A DNA stretch of 64,000 bases from Kingella oralis (GTDB taxonomy: Bacteria; Pseudomonadota; Gammaproteobacteria; Burkholderiales; Neisseriaceae). Below, one piece after another: positions 17,840 through 24,838 of the stretch. The stretch spans positions 1,860,001-1,924,000 of the forward strand of contig NZ_CP059569.1 in NCBI RefSeq assembly GCF_014054985.1. Reading direction: 5' to 3'. The translations under genes and the position numbers were made by a program. Under the pieces are notes generated by a model. The model was not told the DNA's origin, did no database searches, and saw nothing but the letters and a program-made list of their open reading frames with translations. Positions within the stretch are counted from its first letter, which is position 1. The number at the start of each line of letters is the position of its first letter.

Positions 17840-18466
17840 ATGAACACCATCCGAGACTACCTGCAAACCCAAGCCCTCGCCCTCAACCCCGACAGCATCG
17901 CCATCGCCCGCGCCGCCACCCAAGCCGTCATCGCCCACGGGCAAGCCCACATCGAGCGCAGCATTTTGCAACCCAAACACCTGCCCGAAGACATCAGGCA
18001 GCCTGAAAACGAAGCCCTGCTCAAACAACTCTACATGGCGCTGGACTCCGCCCACAGCCGACACCCCGCCCAAACCGCCAGCCTCTACGGCAACCACGCC
18101 CCCAGCCAAAGCCTTATCCGCCTCATCCAACACGGCGCGCCCGTTGAAGAGCGCATCCCGCTCAACGAAGAGCACTACTGGCAACACCTCGCCGCCCGCA
18201 CCGCCCAATCAGGTTGGGCGCAAATCGCCCCCAGCACCGAGCAATGGCTTGCCGACGGCGAACTCACCGGCGCACACAACCGGCGCAGCGCCAGCCAAAC
18301 CAGCCTGCCCGTCAGCAGCGAAGACGGCATCGTGTACGGCGTGCTCCACCTGGAAACCCCCGCCCCGCTCAGCGACGAGCAACTCGCCCACTGGATAGGC
18401 GTCGCCCTCGGCATCCACCCCGTTCTCAGCCAACTGCTGCCCCAAGCCCCAAGCGAAGAACAATAG
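17840..18466 (+). CDS. Hypothetical protein, possible GAF-like C-terminal domain
   Basis: 208 residues. I do not recognise the family with confidence. The N-terminal part is helical (IAIARAATQAVIAHGQAHIERSIL). The C-terminal half runs SGWAQIAPSTEQWL, then SLPVSSEDGIVYGVLHLETP and LSDEQLAHWIGVALGIHPVL. The strand-turn-strand pattern with GVLHLE resembles a GAF domain, which would suggest ligand sensing, but this is inference. No membrane segments or signal peptide. CGGAGCCCCGTC precedes the ATG. It is followed by a DUS pair and the structured element ahead of ribA. Confidence 0.6.
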   Translation: MNTIRDYLQTQALALNPDSIAIARAATQAVIAHGQAHIERSILQPKHLPEDIRQPENEALLKQLYMALDSAHSRHPAQTASLYGNHAPSQSLIRLIQHGAPVEERIPLNEEHYWQHLAARTAQSGWAQIAPSTEQWLADGELTGAHNRRSASQTSLPVSSEDGIVYGVLHLETPAPLSDEQLAHWIGVALGIHPVLSQLLPQAPSEEQ

Positions 18467-18589
18467 GCAGCCTGAAAACCCAATCGAACCAAGCCGCAAA
18501 CCCCTTTTCAGGCTGCCGCAAACGCCTGATGCAGCCTGAAAACAAGTCTTAGCAAAGTTAAATCCCATCAAGAACGTTTACCACAAAGC

Positions 18590-18800
18590 ACCTTTCCTGC
18601 TGGCGCAGCCGAGTGGAACGCGATTTTTCGGGAAAAAAGGACAAAACTGTTTGAGCAGCGAAGCGGCGAGTTTTTTGTCCGCCCGAAAAATCGCGTGAAG
18701 CGAGGGAAGTTTGGCGCAGCCAAACCTGCAACCGCAGTCGCCTTTCTTTTGCTTCCTTTTCTTTGGCGAAGCAAAGAAAAGGAAGTGCCCCGTCGGCACG
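18590..18800. repeat. Highly structured non-coding element upstream of ribA
   Basis: Three inverted repeats lie in tandem. CGCGATTTTTCGGG at 18619-18632 pairs perfectly with 18682-18695 (14 bp). GTTTGG at 18709-18714 pairs with CCAAAC at 18720-18725. CTTCCTTTTCTTTG at 18752-18765 pairs perfectly with 18772-18785 (14 bp, 6-nt loop). Open frames across it in several phases are low-complexity and not gene-like. No FMN-riboswitch core was recognised. Sequences of this general look recur between genes in other proteobacteria, which I recall but could not check. Confidence 0.6.
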
Positions 18801-18923
18801 AGACGCATGGTTAAACCCAATCGGATGCCGACCACAAAGCAGAAAACACTTTACTTTTTCCAATGGCAGCCTGAAAACCCTTTTCAGGCTGCCCCATCAA
18901 CACACACAAGAAAGACCACAACC

Positions 18924-19514
18924 ATGACCCTGCAACACATCACCTCCTGCCGCCTCCCCACCGAACACGGCATCTACCAAATGCACGGCTACCAAGACAG
19001 CCAAACAGGGCAAGAACACATCGCCCTCGTGATGGGCGACATCACCACGCCCGAGCCCGTCCTCTCCCGCGTCCACTCCGAATGCCTCACCGGCGACGCC
19101 CTCTTCTCGCAAAAATGCGACTGCGGCCCCCAGCTCAAAGCCGCCATGCAAGCCGTTGCCGCCGAAGGGCGCGGCGTGATTGTGTACCTGCGCCAAGAAG
19201 GGCGCGGCATCGGCTTAATCAACAAAATCCGCGCCTACGCCCTGCAAGACAAAGGCATGGACACCGTAGAAGCCAACCTCGCCCTTGGGCTGCCCGTCGA
19301 CGCGCGCGACTTCACCCTCGCCAAAGAAATCTACGACCACCTCGGCATCCGCAGCATCCGCCTGCTCACCAACAACCCCGAAAAAGTCCACACCCTGCAA
19401 CAAGCAGGCATCCACATCACCGAACGCCTCCCGCTGCACGTCGGCATCCACCCCGAAAACCAAAACTACCTCAACACCAAAGCCCAAAAACTCAACCACA
19501 TGATGAAAGACTAA
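18924..19514 (+). CDS. ribA: GTP cyclohydrolase II RibA
   Basis: 196 residues from the ATG at 18924, which has AAGAAAG about 9 nt upstream. A longer frame reaching 18711 was rejected because it runs through the structured element. Zinc ligands are visible in SECLTGDALFSQKCDCGPQL, and GRGVIVYLRQEGRGIGL is the nucleotide-binding and catalytic segment. TNNPEKVHTLQQAGI and ERLPLHVGIHPENQNYL complete the family pattern. It converts GTP to the first committed intermediate of riboflavin synthesis. The DUF1304 gene follows after 1 nt. Confidence 0.95.
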   Translation: MTLQHITSCRLPTEHGIYQMHGYQDSQTGQEHIALVMGDITTPEPVLSRVHSECLTGDALFSQKCDCGPQLKAAMQAVAAEGRGVIVYLRQEGRGIGLINKIRAYALQDKGMDTVEANLALGLPVDARDFTLAKEIYDHLGIRSIRLLTNNPEKVHTLQQAGIHITERLPLHVGIHPENQNYLNTKAQKLNHMMKD

Positions 19515-19515
19515 A

Positions 19516-19908
19516 ATGCTCGCCCTCGCCCTCCTCTGCGCCGCCCTCACCGCCGCCACCCATTTCTACATCTTCTATCTGGAACTGCTTGCCTACGGCG
19601 CGAGCAACTTCCGCCGCGTGTTCCAAATCCCGCCCGAACACCTGCCCATCGTGCGCGCCCCGTTTAACAACCTCGCCATCTACAACATCGCCCTCGCCCT
19701 AGCCGCCAGCCTCGGCATCCTGCTGCACATCGTCGCCAACAGCAACTACCTCTACGGCATGGCAAACGGCTTAATCTTCGCCGCCCTCGGCACCGCCACC
19801 GCCGCAGGCGCATACCTGTGGTACAGCCAGCCCAGCAAACAACGCCCTGCGCTGATTCAAGCCGCCCCCGCCCTGCTCGGGCTCATCTGCCTTGCGCTGA
19901 GCAGATAG
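19516..19908 (+). CDS. DUF1304 family membrane protein
   Basis: 130 residues, four membrane helices. The first helix contains HFYIFYLELLAYG, the DUF1304 signature, followed by FNNLAIYNIALALAASLG. Function unknown. It begins 1 nt after the ribA stop, so it is almost certainly translated from the same message. A T-rich hairpin at 19969-19994 ends the unit. An uptake sequence directly follows the stop. Confidence 0.75.
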   Translation: MLALALLCAALTAATHFYIFYLELLAYGASNFRRVFQIPPEHLPIVRAPFNNLAIYNIALALAASLGILLHIVANSNYLYGMANGLIFAALGTATAAGAYLWYSQPSKQRPALIQAAPALLGLICLALSR

Positions 19909-19968
19909 GCAGCCTGAAAACGCCATCGCGCGGCAAAACGGCTTGCGCCCCGTTCAACACCATTCAGC

Positions 19969-19994
19969 AAGGCGGATTGCCCATCCGCCTTTTT
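19969..19994 (+). terminator. Intrinsic terminator after ribA-DUF1304
   Basis: AAGGCGGAT at 19969-19977 pairs with ATCCGCCTT at 19983-19991, loop TGCCC, then a T run. It contains no uptake sequence, unlike most terminators here. Confidence 0.75.
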
Positions 19995-20076
19995 ATATAC
20001 GCAACGGTTTCAGGCTGCCGCCGCCATCCAACGGCAGCCTGAAACCCGCCCGCCCAGCCCGCCAACCCAAATACGC

Positions 20077-20082
20077 TATAAT
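20077..20082 (+). promoter_or_regulatory. -10 box of the glycosyltransferase gene
   Basis: TATAAT followed by a run of C, 30 bp before the ATG at 20112. The same TATAATC-then-C pattern precedes lnt, panD and others here. Confidence 0.45.
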
Positions 20083-20111
20083 CCCCCATCCGCAAAATCT
20101 CCACCCGTCCC

Positions 20112-21767
20112 ATGCTCACCTACACCCCCACGCCCAAACGCCCCGTCCAACCCACCCGCGAATACCCGTGGCTGCTGCTCCTGCTCGCCTTCGCATGGCT
20201 GTGGCCGGGCGTGTTTTCGCACGATTTGTGGAAGCCCGGCGAACCCGAGCTCTACACCACCATCAGCGAAACCCCGTTCGGCGCATGGCTGCCGATGCTG
20301 TTTGGCGAGCCCAATTTTCAGGCTGCCCCGTTATACGTGCAAACCGCCCAGCTGTTCCAACGCCTGCTCACGCCGTGGGCAGCCGATGCCTATTCCGCCG
20401 CCCGCTTCGCCAGCGTGTTCTACACCAGCCTCGGGCTCTTGGGCAGCGGCATGGCGGGCTACCGCTTTCTCGGGCGGCATCACGGGCGCAGCGTGGTGCT
20501 CATTCTCATCGGCTCGGCAGGCTTGCTGCCCGTCGCCCACTTTATCGACAGCCAATCGCTGCTGTTTGCAGGCATCGGACTGGCGATGTGGGGCTACGCT
20601 GTTGCCCACCGCCAAGCCATTCTCGCCGCCTTGCTCATCGCCCTTGCCAGCGTATTTCTGATGCAAAGCGCGGGCATCCTTATCGCCGCCGCGCCCCTGC
20701 TCACAGGCTGGCTGCTCTGGTTCACCAGCGCGCAATGGCGCAGCAACCGCATTCTCATCACCCTCGTCTGCGCCACGCTCACCGCCCTGCCGCTCGCCAG
20801 CATCCACCCCGTCGCCCTCGCCGTCACCCATCCTGCCGCGTTCGCCCAATATGTTCACCAACACCTGTTCGGCGGCTACGGCGGTACACAGCATTTTCAG
20901 GCTGCCTTCCGGCTCCCCTATTACTTGCAACACATCCTGTGGTTCGCCTTTCCCGCCCTGCCGCTTGCCGTTTGGACAGCCAGCCGCCGCAAAACCCTGC
21001 CTGCCAACGCAGGCAGCTACGCTGGCTACACCCTCGCCCTGCTCACGCTGTTCATCGCCCTCAACCCGCAGCGCAACCAAGACAACCTCGTGCTCATCCT
21101 TCCGCCGCTCGCCCTGCTCGGCGCAGCCCAGCTGGACAACCTACGCCGCGGCGCAGTCGCCTTTCTTAACTGGTTTGGCGCGATGGCTTTCGGCGCAGCC
21201 GCGCTGTTCCTATGGATAGGCTTTATCGCTATGAACTACGGCATCCCCGCCAAACTCGCCGAGCGCGCCGCCTATTTCAGCCCCTACTACACCCGCGACA
21301 TTGACCCCATGCCCATCATCGTCGCTCTGCTGTTCACCCCCATGTGGCTCATCGCCATTACCCGCAAAAACATACGCGGGCGGCAAGCCGTAACCAACTG
21401 GGCGGCAGGCATCACCCTCGTGTGGGCGCTGCTGATGACCCTGTTTCTGCCGTGGATAGATGCCGCCAAAAGCCACCGCCCCATCGTGCAACAAATGCAA
21501 AACAGCCTAAGCGATGACATCCTCGTCTCCCTACACAGCCACACCAGCTGCCTCTACATCCCCCCCAGCCAAACCGACACCCGCATCGCATGGCAACAAT
21601 ACAGCACCCTGCCCATCACCAGCAGCACACCCAACTGCCACTATATGCTCCTGCAATACAACCCCAAAGCCCAAAGGCAGCCTGAAATCCACGGCAAAAT
21701 CCTGTGGACAGGGCGGCGCCCCCGCAGCAAGCACGAACAATTCGTGTTGATTGATACACAGCCGTAA
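20112..21767 (+). CDS. ArnT/GT39-like membrane glycosyltransferase
   Basis: 551 residues with about eleven membrane helices. The first periplasmic loop has the GT-C motif FSHDLWKPGEPELYTTISE, where an acidic residue is catalytic in ArnT and PMT-type enzymes. ALNPQRNQDNLVLILPPLALLGA is like the RYLLPLYP region of the class. A soluble tail of about 100 residues follows. Such enzymes move a lipid-phosphate-linked sugar onto lipid A, glycan or protein. No arn genes are visible here, so the substrate is unknown. Four uptake-type motifs (FQAA, FRLP, RQPE) are translated in frame. Confidence 0.72.
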   Translation: MLTYTPTPKRPVQPTREYPWLLLLLAFAWLWPGVFSHDLWKPGEPELYTTISETPFGAWLPMLFGEPNFQAAPLYVQTAQLFQRLLTPWAADAYSAARFASVFYTSLGLLGSGMAGYRFLGRHHGRSVVLILIGSAGLLPVAHFIDSQSLLFAGIGLAMWGYAVAHRQAILAALLIALASVFLMQSAGILIAAAPLLTGWLLWFTSAQWRSNRILITLVCATLTALPLASIHPVALAVTHPAAFAQYVHQHLFGGYGGTQHFQAAFRLPYYLQHILWFAFPALPLAVWTASRRKTLPANAGSYAGYTLALLTLFIALNPQRNQDNLVLILPPLALLGAAQLDNLRRGAVAFLNWFGAMAFGAAALFLWIGFIAMNYGIPAKLAERAAYFSPYYTRDIDPMPIIVALLFTPMWLIAITRKNIRGRQAVTNWAAGITLVWALLMTLFLPWIDAAKSHRPIVQQMQNSLSDDILVSLHSHTSCLYIPPSQTDTRIAWQQYSTLPITSSTPNCHYMLLQYNPKAQRQPEIHGKILWTGRRPRSKHEQFVLIDTQP

Positions 21768-21864
21768 ACCAGCAGCGAAACAACAAAGGCAGCCTGAAAA
21801 TAGAAAATCCCCTTTTCAGGCTGCCTCAATCCCCCCAGCAACCGCCCACACAAGGAAATCCACC

Positions 21865-22368
21865 ATGTCCCAATACTTCCAACTCTTCAACCTCCCCGAG
21901 CAATACCCCCTAGACACCGCCGCACTGGAACAACGCTACCGCGCCCTCGCCGCCCAGTTCCACCCTGACAAACACACCACCGCCAACCCCTTCGAGCAAA
22001 AGCAAGCCCTGATGATGAGCGCCACCCTCAACCAAGCCTACACCACGCTCCAATCCCCCATAGACCGCGCCGCCTACATCCTGCAACAACGCAACATCCA
22101 CCCCGACGACCCCCACAACACCCAAATAGACCCCGAATTTCTGATGCAACAAATGCAATGGCGCGAAACCCTAGCCGAAGCTCAAGCCGAGCAAAACACC
22201 GCCGAACTACACGCCCTGCAAAACGAAATCGCCCAAGCCCAAACCCAGCTTTATCAACAGCTAGAACACGCATTCAACCAACAAGACTACCCCGTCGCCA
22301 GCGACCTTGTGCGCCAAGGGCGTTTTTTGGACAAACTGCACCGCGAAATCCAAAACGCGCTGGATTGA
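21865..22368 (+). CDS. hscB: Fe-S biogenesis co-chaperone HscB
   Basis: 167 residues from the ATG at 21865 (AAGGA upstream). An N-terminal J domain (YFQLFNLPEQYPLDTAALEQRY) carries the HPD tripeptide in AAQFHPDKHTT. The C-terminal three-helix bundle binds the scaffold IscU (MQQMQWRETLAEAQAEQNT, DKLHREIQNALD). HscB delivers IscU to the Hsp70 HscA. Neither hscA nor iscU is adjacent here. A longer frame starting at 21751 is translated uptake sequence. The gene is convergent with the next one, with a DUS pair at 22384-22422 between them. Confidence 0.9.
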   Translation: MSQYFQLFNLPEQYPLDTAALEQRYRALAAQFHPDKHTTANPFEQKQALMMSATLNQAYTTLQSPIDRAAYILQQRNIHPDDPHNTQIDPEFLMQQMQWRETLAEAQAEQNTAELHALQNEIAQAQTQLYQQLEHAFNQQDYPVASDLVRQGRFLDKLHREIQNALD

Positions 22369-22541
22369 TTGCGCCAGATACATTTTCAGGCTGCCTCCAT
22401 CATCAAAAAAGGCAGCCTGAAAAAGTTTCACTTCAATCAACCAAGGCACAAGAAACCAACAGTTTGAACAGCCCGCCGACGAATTGGGGCCGGAACAATA
22501 ACTGGAACAAAAAGGTAGCCTGAAAACAAGAAATCCCGTTT

Positions 22542-23258
22542 TCAGGCTGCCTCTTCATGCGCCTCATGCTTTTTTTCTTCGCGCGCCAAACGCACTAAGC
22601 AGTAAAACAAATAAGCCAACGGCAACAACACCAGCACCAATTCAGCAAGGGCTTGGCGAGCCGCCTTCTCGCGCAGGGCAAAATAGTATGCGCGGCTGTC
22701 GGCGAAGCGGATGATTTCCTTGCCGTTCACCGACAAGCTATACAACCTATTGAAGCCCCTATGGTTGGGCATATATAAGGCAACGGCTTGTTCGCCTACG
22801 AAGCGGTATACGCCCTCATCGCGGCAGGAGCTATCCCCAGGGCAGCCCATGCGCACACCGCTCAGCACAAAATAATCGCTGCGGAGCACGCGCTTGGGAT
22901 AAGCAGGTACCACGCCCTCGGCACGCAACATCATGGCAGGCGGCGTGTTGATGCTGTTATCGCGCACCACTTGCATTTTGTCCCAAATAGACCCTACTGC
23001 AATTAACCAAACCCCCAACACAAGCAAGGCTGCTGTCATGAGCGCAACCTGCACGCTTGGGTATTCCGCATGCCGCTCGTATTCTGGTTTGAGCAACTGC
23101 CCGAGGTTAAGCAAGAGGAGCGGTATATACGGCGTTATAAAAAACAACGGCGCGCTACTCACCCAGTGAAACCCCAGCCAAGGCAAAGCCACGCAGCACC
23201 AGCCCAGTATCAACACACGACGCAGGGCTTTGGGATGTGCAAGTTCGTAATCGGTCAT
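22542..23258 (-). CDS. Hypothetical membrane protein
   Basis: 238 residues. MTDYELAHPKALRRVLI opens the protein and GGAGA lies 6 nt before the ATG. Hydrophobic segments occur at about 17-37, 40-62, 75-95 and 205-225, with a cysteine-containing extracytoplasmic part between (SGVRMGCPGDSSCRDEGVYRFVGEQ). The tail is charged (EEKKHEAHEEAA). I do not recognise the family. The stop codon TGA and the final Ala-Ala are part of an uptake sequence. Confidence 0.6.
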   Translation of the reverse strand: MTDYELAHPKALRRVLILGWCCVALPWLGFHWVSSAPLFFITPYIPLLLLNLGQLLKPEYERHAEYPSVQVALMTAALLVLGVWLIAVGSIWDKMQVVRDNSINTPPAMMLRAEGVVPAYPKRVLRSDYFVLSGVRMGCPGDSSCRDEGVYRFVGEQAVALYMPNHRGFNRLYSLSVNGKEIIRFADSRAYYFALREKAARQALAELVLVLLPLAYLFYCLVRLAREEKKHEAHEEAA

Positions 23259-23337
23259 GCTGTTCTCCAAAATGGTTTTATTGAAGGCTGATTGAGGCAG
23301 CCTGAAAGCGCAAATCCGATTTTCAGGCTGCCTTATT

Positions 23338-23541
23338 TCAGCCATACTGCTTATTCAATATCCCTGCGATATCCCGCTGCCAAACCCGCGCACGCAGGCT
23401 GCTTCTCTTCTCCAACCACGTTATATAGAGCGAAAGAACACCAAATAAACCGAAAAACAGCCCCTGATACACCCAATCATCAACCATCGGCTTAATATAA
23501 AACACCACACCAAACACGATAAAAACACCAATCGTCTCTAA
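23338..23541 (-). pseudogene. Truncated membrane-protein remnant
   Basis: An open frame of about 67 codons on the minus strand ends at TGA 23338-23340. It reads IGVFIVFGVVFYIKPMV, DDWVYQGLFFGLFGVLSLY, then ITWLEKRSSLRARVWQ: two membrane helices and a basic tail. There is no good start codon or ribosome binding site at its 5' end, which meets an in-frame TAA at 23542-23544, right next to the Neisseria-type DUS hairpin. It looks like the C-terminal part of a gene whose front was replaced by the imported segment. A short functional ORF starting at an internal GTG is possible. Confidence 0.4.
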
Positions 23542-23553
23542 TTATTAAAAGAA

Positions 23554-23590
23554 AGGCCGTCTGAAACGTATTTGTTGTTTCAGACGGCCT
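23554..23590. terminator. Hairpin built from two Neisseria-dialect uptake sequences
   Basis: AGGCCGTCTGAA (AG-DUS of Neisseria) at 23554-23565 and its complement at 23579-23590 form a perfect 14-bp stem with a 9-nt loop. Read on the minus strand it is followed by TTTC then TTTTAAT. It lies downstream of the AT-rich gene at 23663-24076 and is probably its terminator. I saw no other full copy of this dialect in the window. Confidence 0.85.
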
Positions 23591-23662
23591 CTTAGCTCAA
23601 ACCTTGAGAACCGCATGCGTGCGTTCCGCACACATCCTACTTATAGGCTACGCCTGTTATAC

Positions 23663-24076
23663 TTACTCATCAGCTATTTTGGAATACATATACTCTACGG
23701 CTTTAGGTGATAGTGGTGCTTTACACTCGGTGCAATAATCTTTATTAAATGGAGAAATTCCTCTTGAATAAGTTAAATTATTAGCATCAATCTCAAATGA
23801 TTTGCCATTAAATTTTTGAAAAGAATGGCAATATGGACATATGCTGGCAATCGGAATATAAATAATACAAAAAAGTAATCCAACAACCCAATATATAGTA
23901 TATATAATAAAAAAAATATCTTTCTCTAAGAAATTATTATTTATAACAATTTCTTGGAGGGTTGCCGCACCAGATATACAGGCTACGGAAATAAAAAAAA
24001 TCTTAGGAATTAACATTCTTTTTTGAAATTTTTTCGCAATATACATTGCTTGTTCTTTGTCATCTAATTTTTTCAT
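23663..24076 (-). CDS. Hypothetical membrane protein with zinc-ribbon cysteines
   Basis: 137 residues, strongly AT-rich compared with the surroundings. After a charged start (MKKLDDKEQAMYIAKKFQKR) come two membrane helices (PKIFFISVACISGAATL and IFFIIYTIYWVVGLLFCIIY). A soluble domain follows with two Cys pairs, CPYC (near residue 90) and CTEC (near 119), a likely zinc ribbon. Function unknown. Its start overlaps the end of the preceding gene by 17 nt, so they are translationally linked. Composition and the adjacent foreign DUS point to transfer from a Neisseria-like donor. Confidence 0.65.
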   Translation of the reverse strand: MKKLDDKEQAMYIAKKFQKRMLIPKIFFISVACISGAATLQEIVINNNFLEKDIFFIIYTIYWVVGLLFCIIYIPIASICPYCHSFQKFNGKSFEIDANNLTYSRGISPFNKDYCTECKAPLSPKAVEYMYSKIADE

Positions 24077-24530
24077 ATCCTTTACTTCTTCCGTTCCAAA
24101 TATCCCATTTCAACATACCACCTATTCCCAATTGAGGTTTAACAACAGATTTAACTTCCCCTCCTCTATACAATGAAGATGCTTGACCCTTAAACCAAGT
24201 TGGGTAGTAGTTAAAAAAATCTTGCCACGCATCAGCAACCCAATAAAATTTATTCAGCGTGGCATTGAAAAAGCCCACCGTTATCCCGTTTTCATCGCCC
24301 TCGCGGGTAAGCCAAATCTTCGCCACATCATGCCCCACCCAATCCAGCACGCGGGCATCTACCCGCTCGGTAACGTTTTGCTTGCCCTCGCTGTTTTCCA
24401 AGCACAGTTTGCCGCATTGGAGCTGCGCGGCGTAGGTTTCGGATACGCTGGCAGCAGGGTTTGGCAGCACTTTGCCGCGAAAAGTATGGACGGCGTAATC
24501 TGTGCCGTTGATGTTGATGGTGTCGCTCAT
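24060..24530 (-). CDS. Hypothetical protein with mosaic composition
   Basis: 156 residues from the ATG at 24530 (AAGGA upstream). MSDTININGTDYAVHTFRGK begins the protein, followed by a likely beta-rich domain (LDWVGHDVAKIWLTREG, GITVGFFNATLNKFYWVAD) and a C-terminal part (YYPTWFKGQASSLYRGG). I do not recognise it. The first half (24260-24530) has the GC-rich codon use of the host. The second half (24060-24250) is AT-rich like the next gene, so the gene may be a recombinant with an imported 3' end. It overlaps the zinc-ribbon gene by 17 nt. Confidence 0.6.
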   Translation of the reverse strand: MSDTININGTDYAVHTFRGKVLPNPAASVSETYAAQLQCGKLCLENSEGKQNVTERVDARVLDWVGHDVAKIWLTREGDENGITVGFFNATLNKFYWVADAWQDFFNYYPTWFKGQASSLYRGGEVKSVVKPQLGIGGMLKWDIWNGRSKGYEKIR

Positions 24531-24652
24531 GTTTTTCCTTTTGTTGAGAGATGATTGAGGCAGCCTGAAAATCCCAATCAATCTTTCAGGCTGCCATTAC
24601 ACGCGATTTTATTTTAACGATTTTCAGGCTGCCTTTGGCTTTTCAAACGGCA

Positions 24653-24838
24653 TCAGGCAAATTCCAACCACAGCCCCACGCCCACCATCACAGCAAACAC
24701 CAGCCAAAGCAACGCCACCACCACCGACCCTTCCGACCATTTCCCCCGCCGCCAATCGTCTTTAAACTGCTGCACAGTCCACATCACCAACATCACCAAT
24801 TCGCCAGCCGCTAAAAGCAAATAAAGCAATTGAAACAT
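24653..24838 (-). CDS. Small membrane protein coupled to ubiD
   Basis: 61 residues with two predicted membrane helices (MFQLLYLLLAAGELVMLVM and VVVALLWLVFAVMVGVGLW) joined by a charged loop (QQFKDDWRRGKWSEGS). Its ATG overlaps the ubiD stop by one base (TGATG), which implies translational coupling. Function unknown. The longer reading from 24859 was rejected because it starts inside ubiD without a ribosome binding site. Confidence 0.6.
   Translation of the reverse strand: MFQLLYLLLAAGELVMLVMWTVQQFKDDWRRGKWSEGSVVVALLWLVFAVMVGVGLWLEFA

Noticed and set aside
18711..18923. N-terminal extension of ribA
   Set aside because: The extension is translated from the structured hairpin element and an uptake sequence. 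The ATG at 18924 has a ribosome binding site and the usual RibA N-terminus.
18590..18923. FMN riboswitch before ribA
   Set aside because: Position is right but I could not find the conserved RFN core; the hairpins present are long perfect stems of another type.
19943..21169. 408-residue open frame overlapping the glycosyltransferase
   Set aside because: Arg/Pro/His-rich shadow in another frame of a gene with clear membrane helices and GT-C motif.
23292..23495. 67-residue plus-strand frame beginning in a DUS
   Set aside because: The minus strand of the same stretch gives a better membrane-protein translation; this frame has no ribosome binding site.
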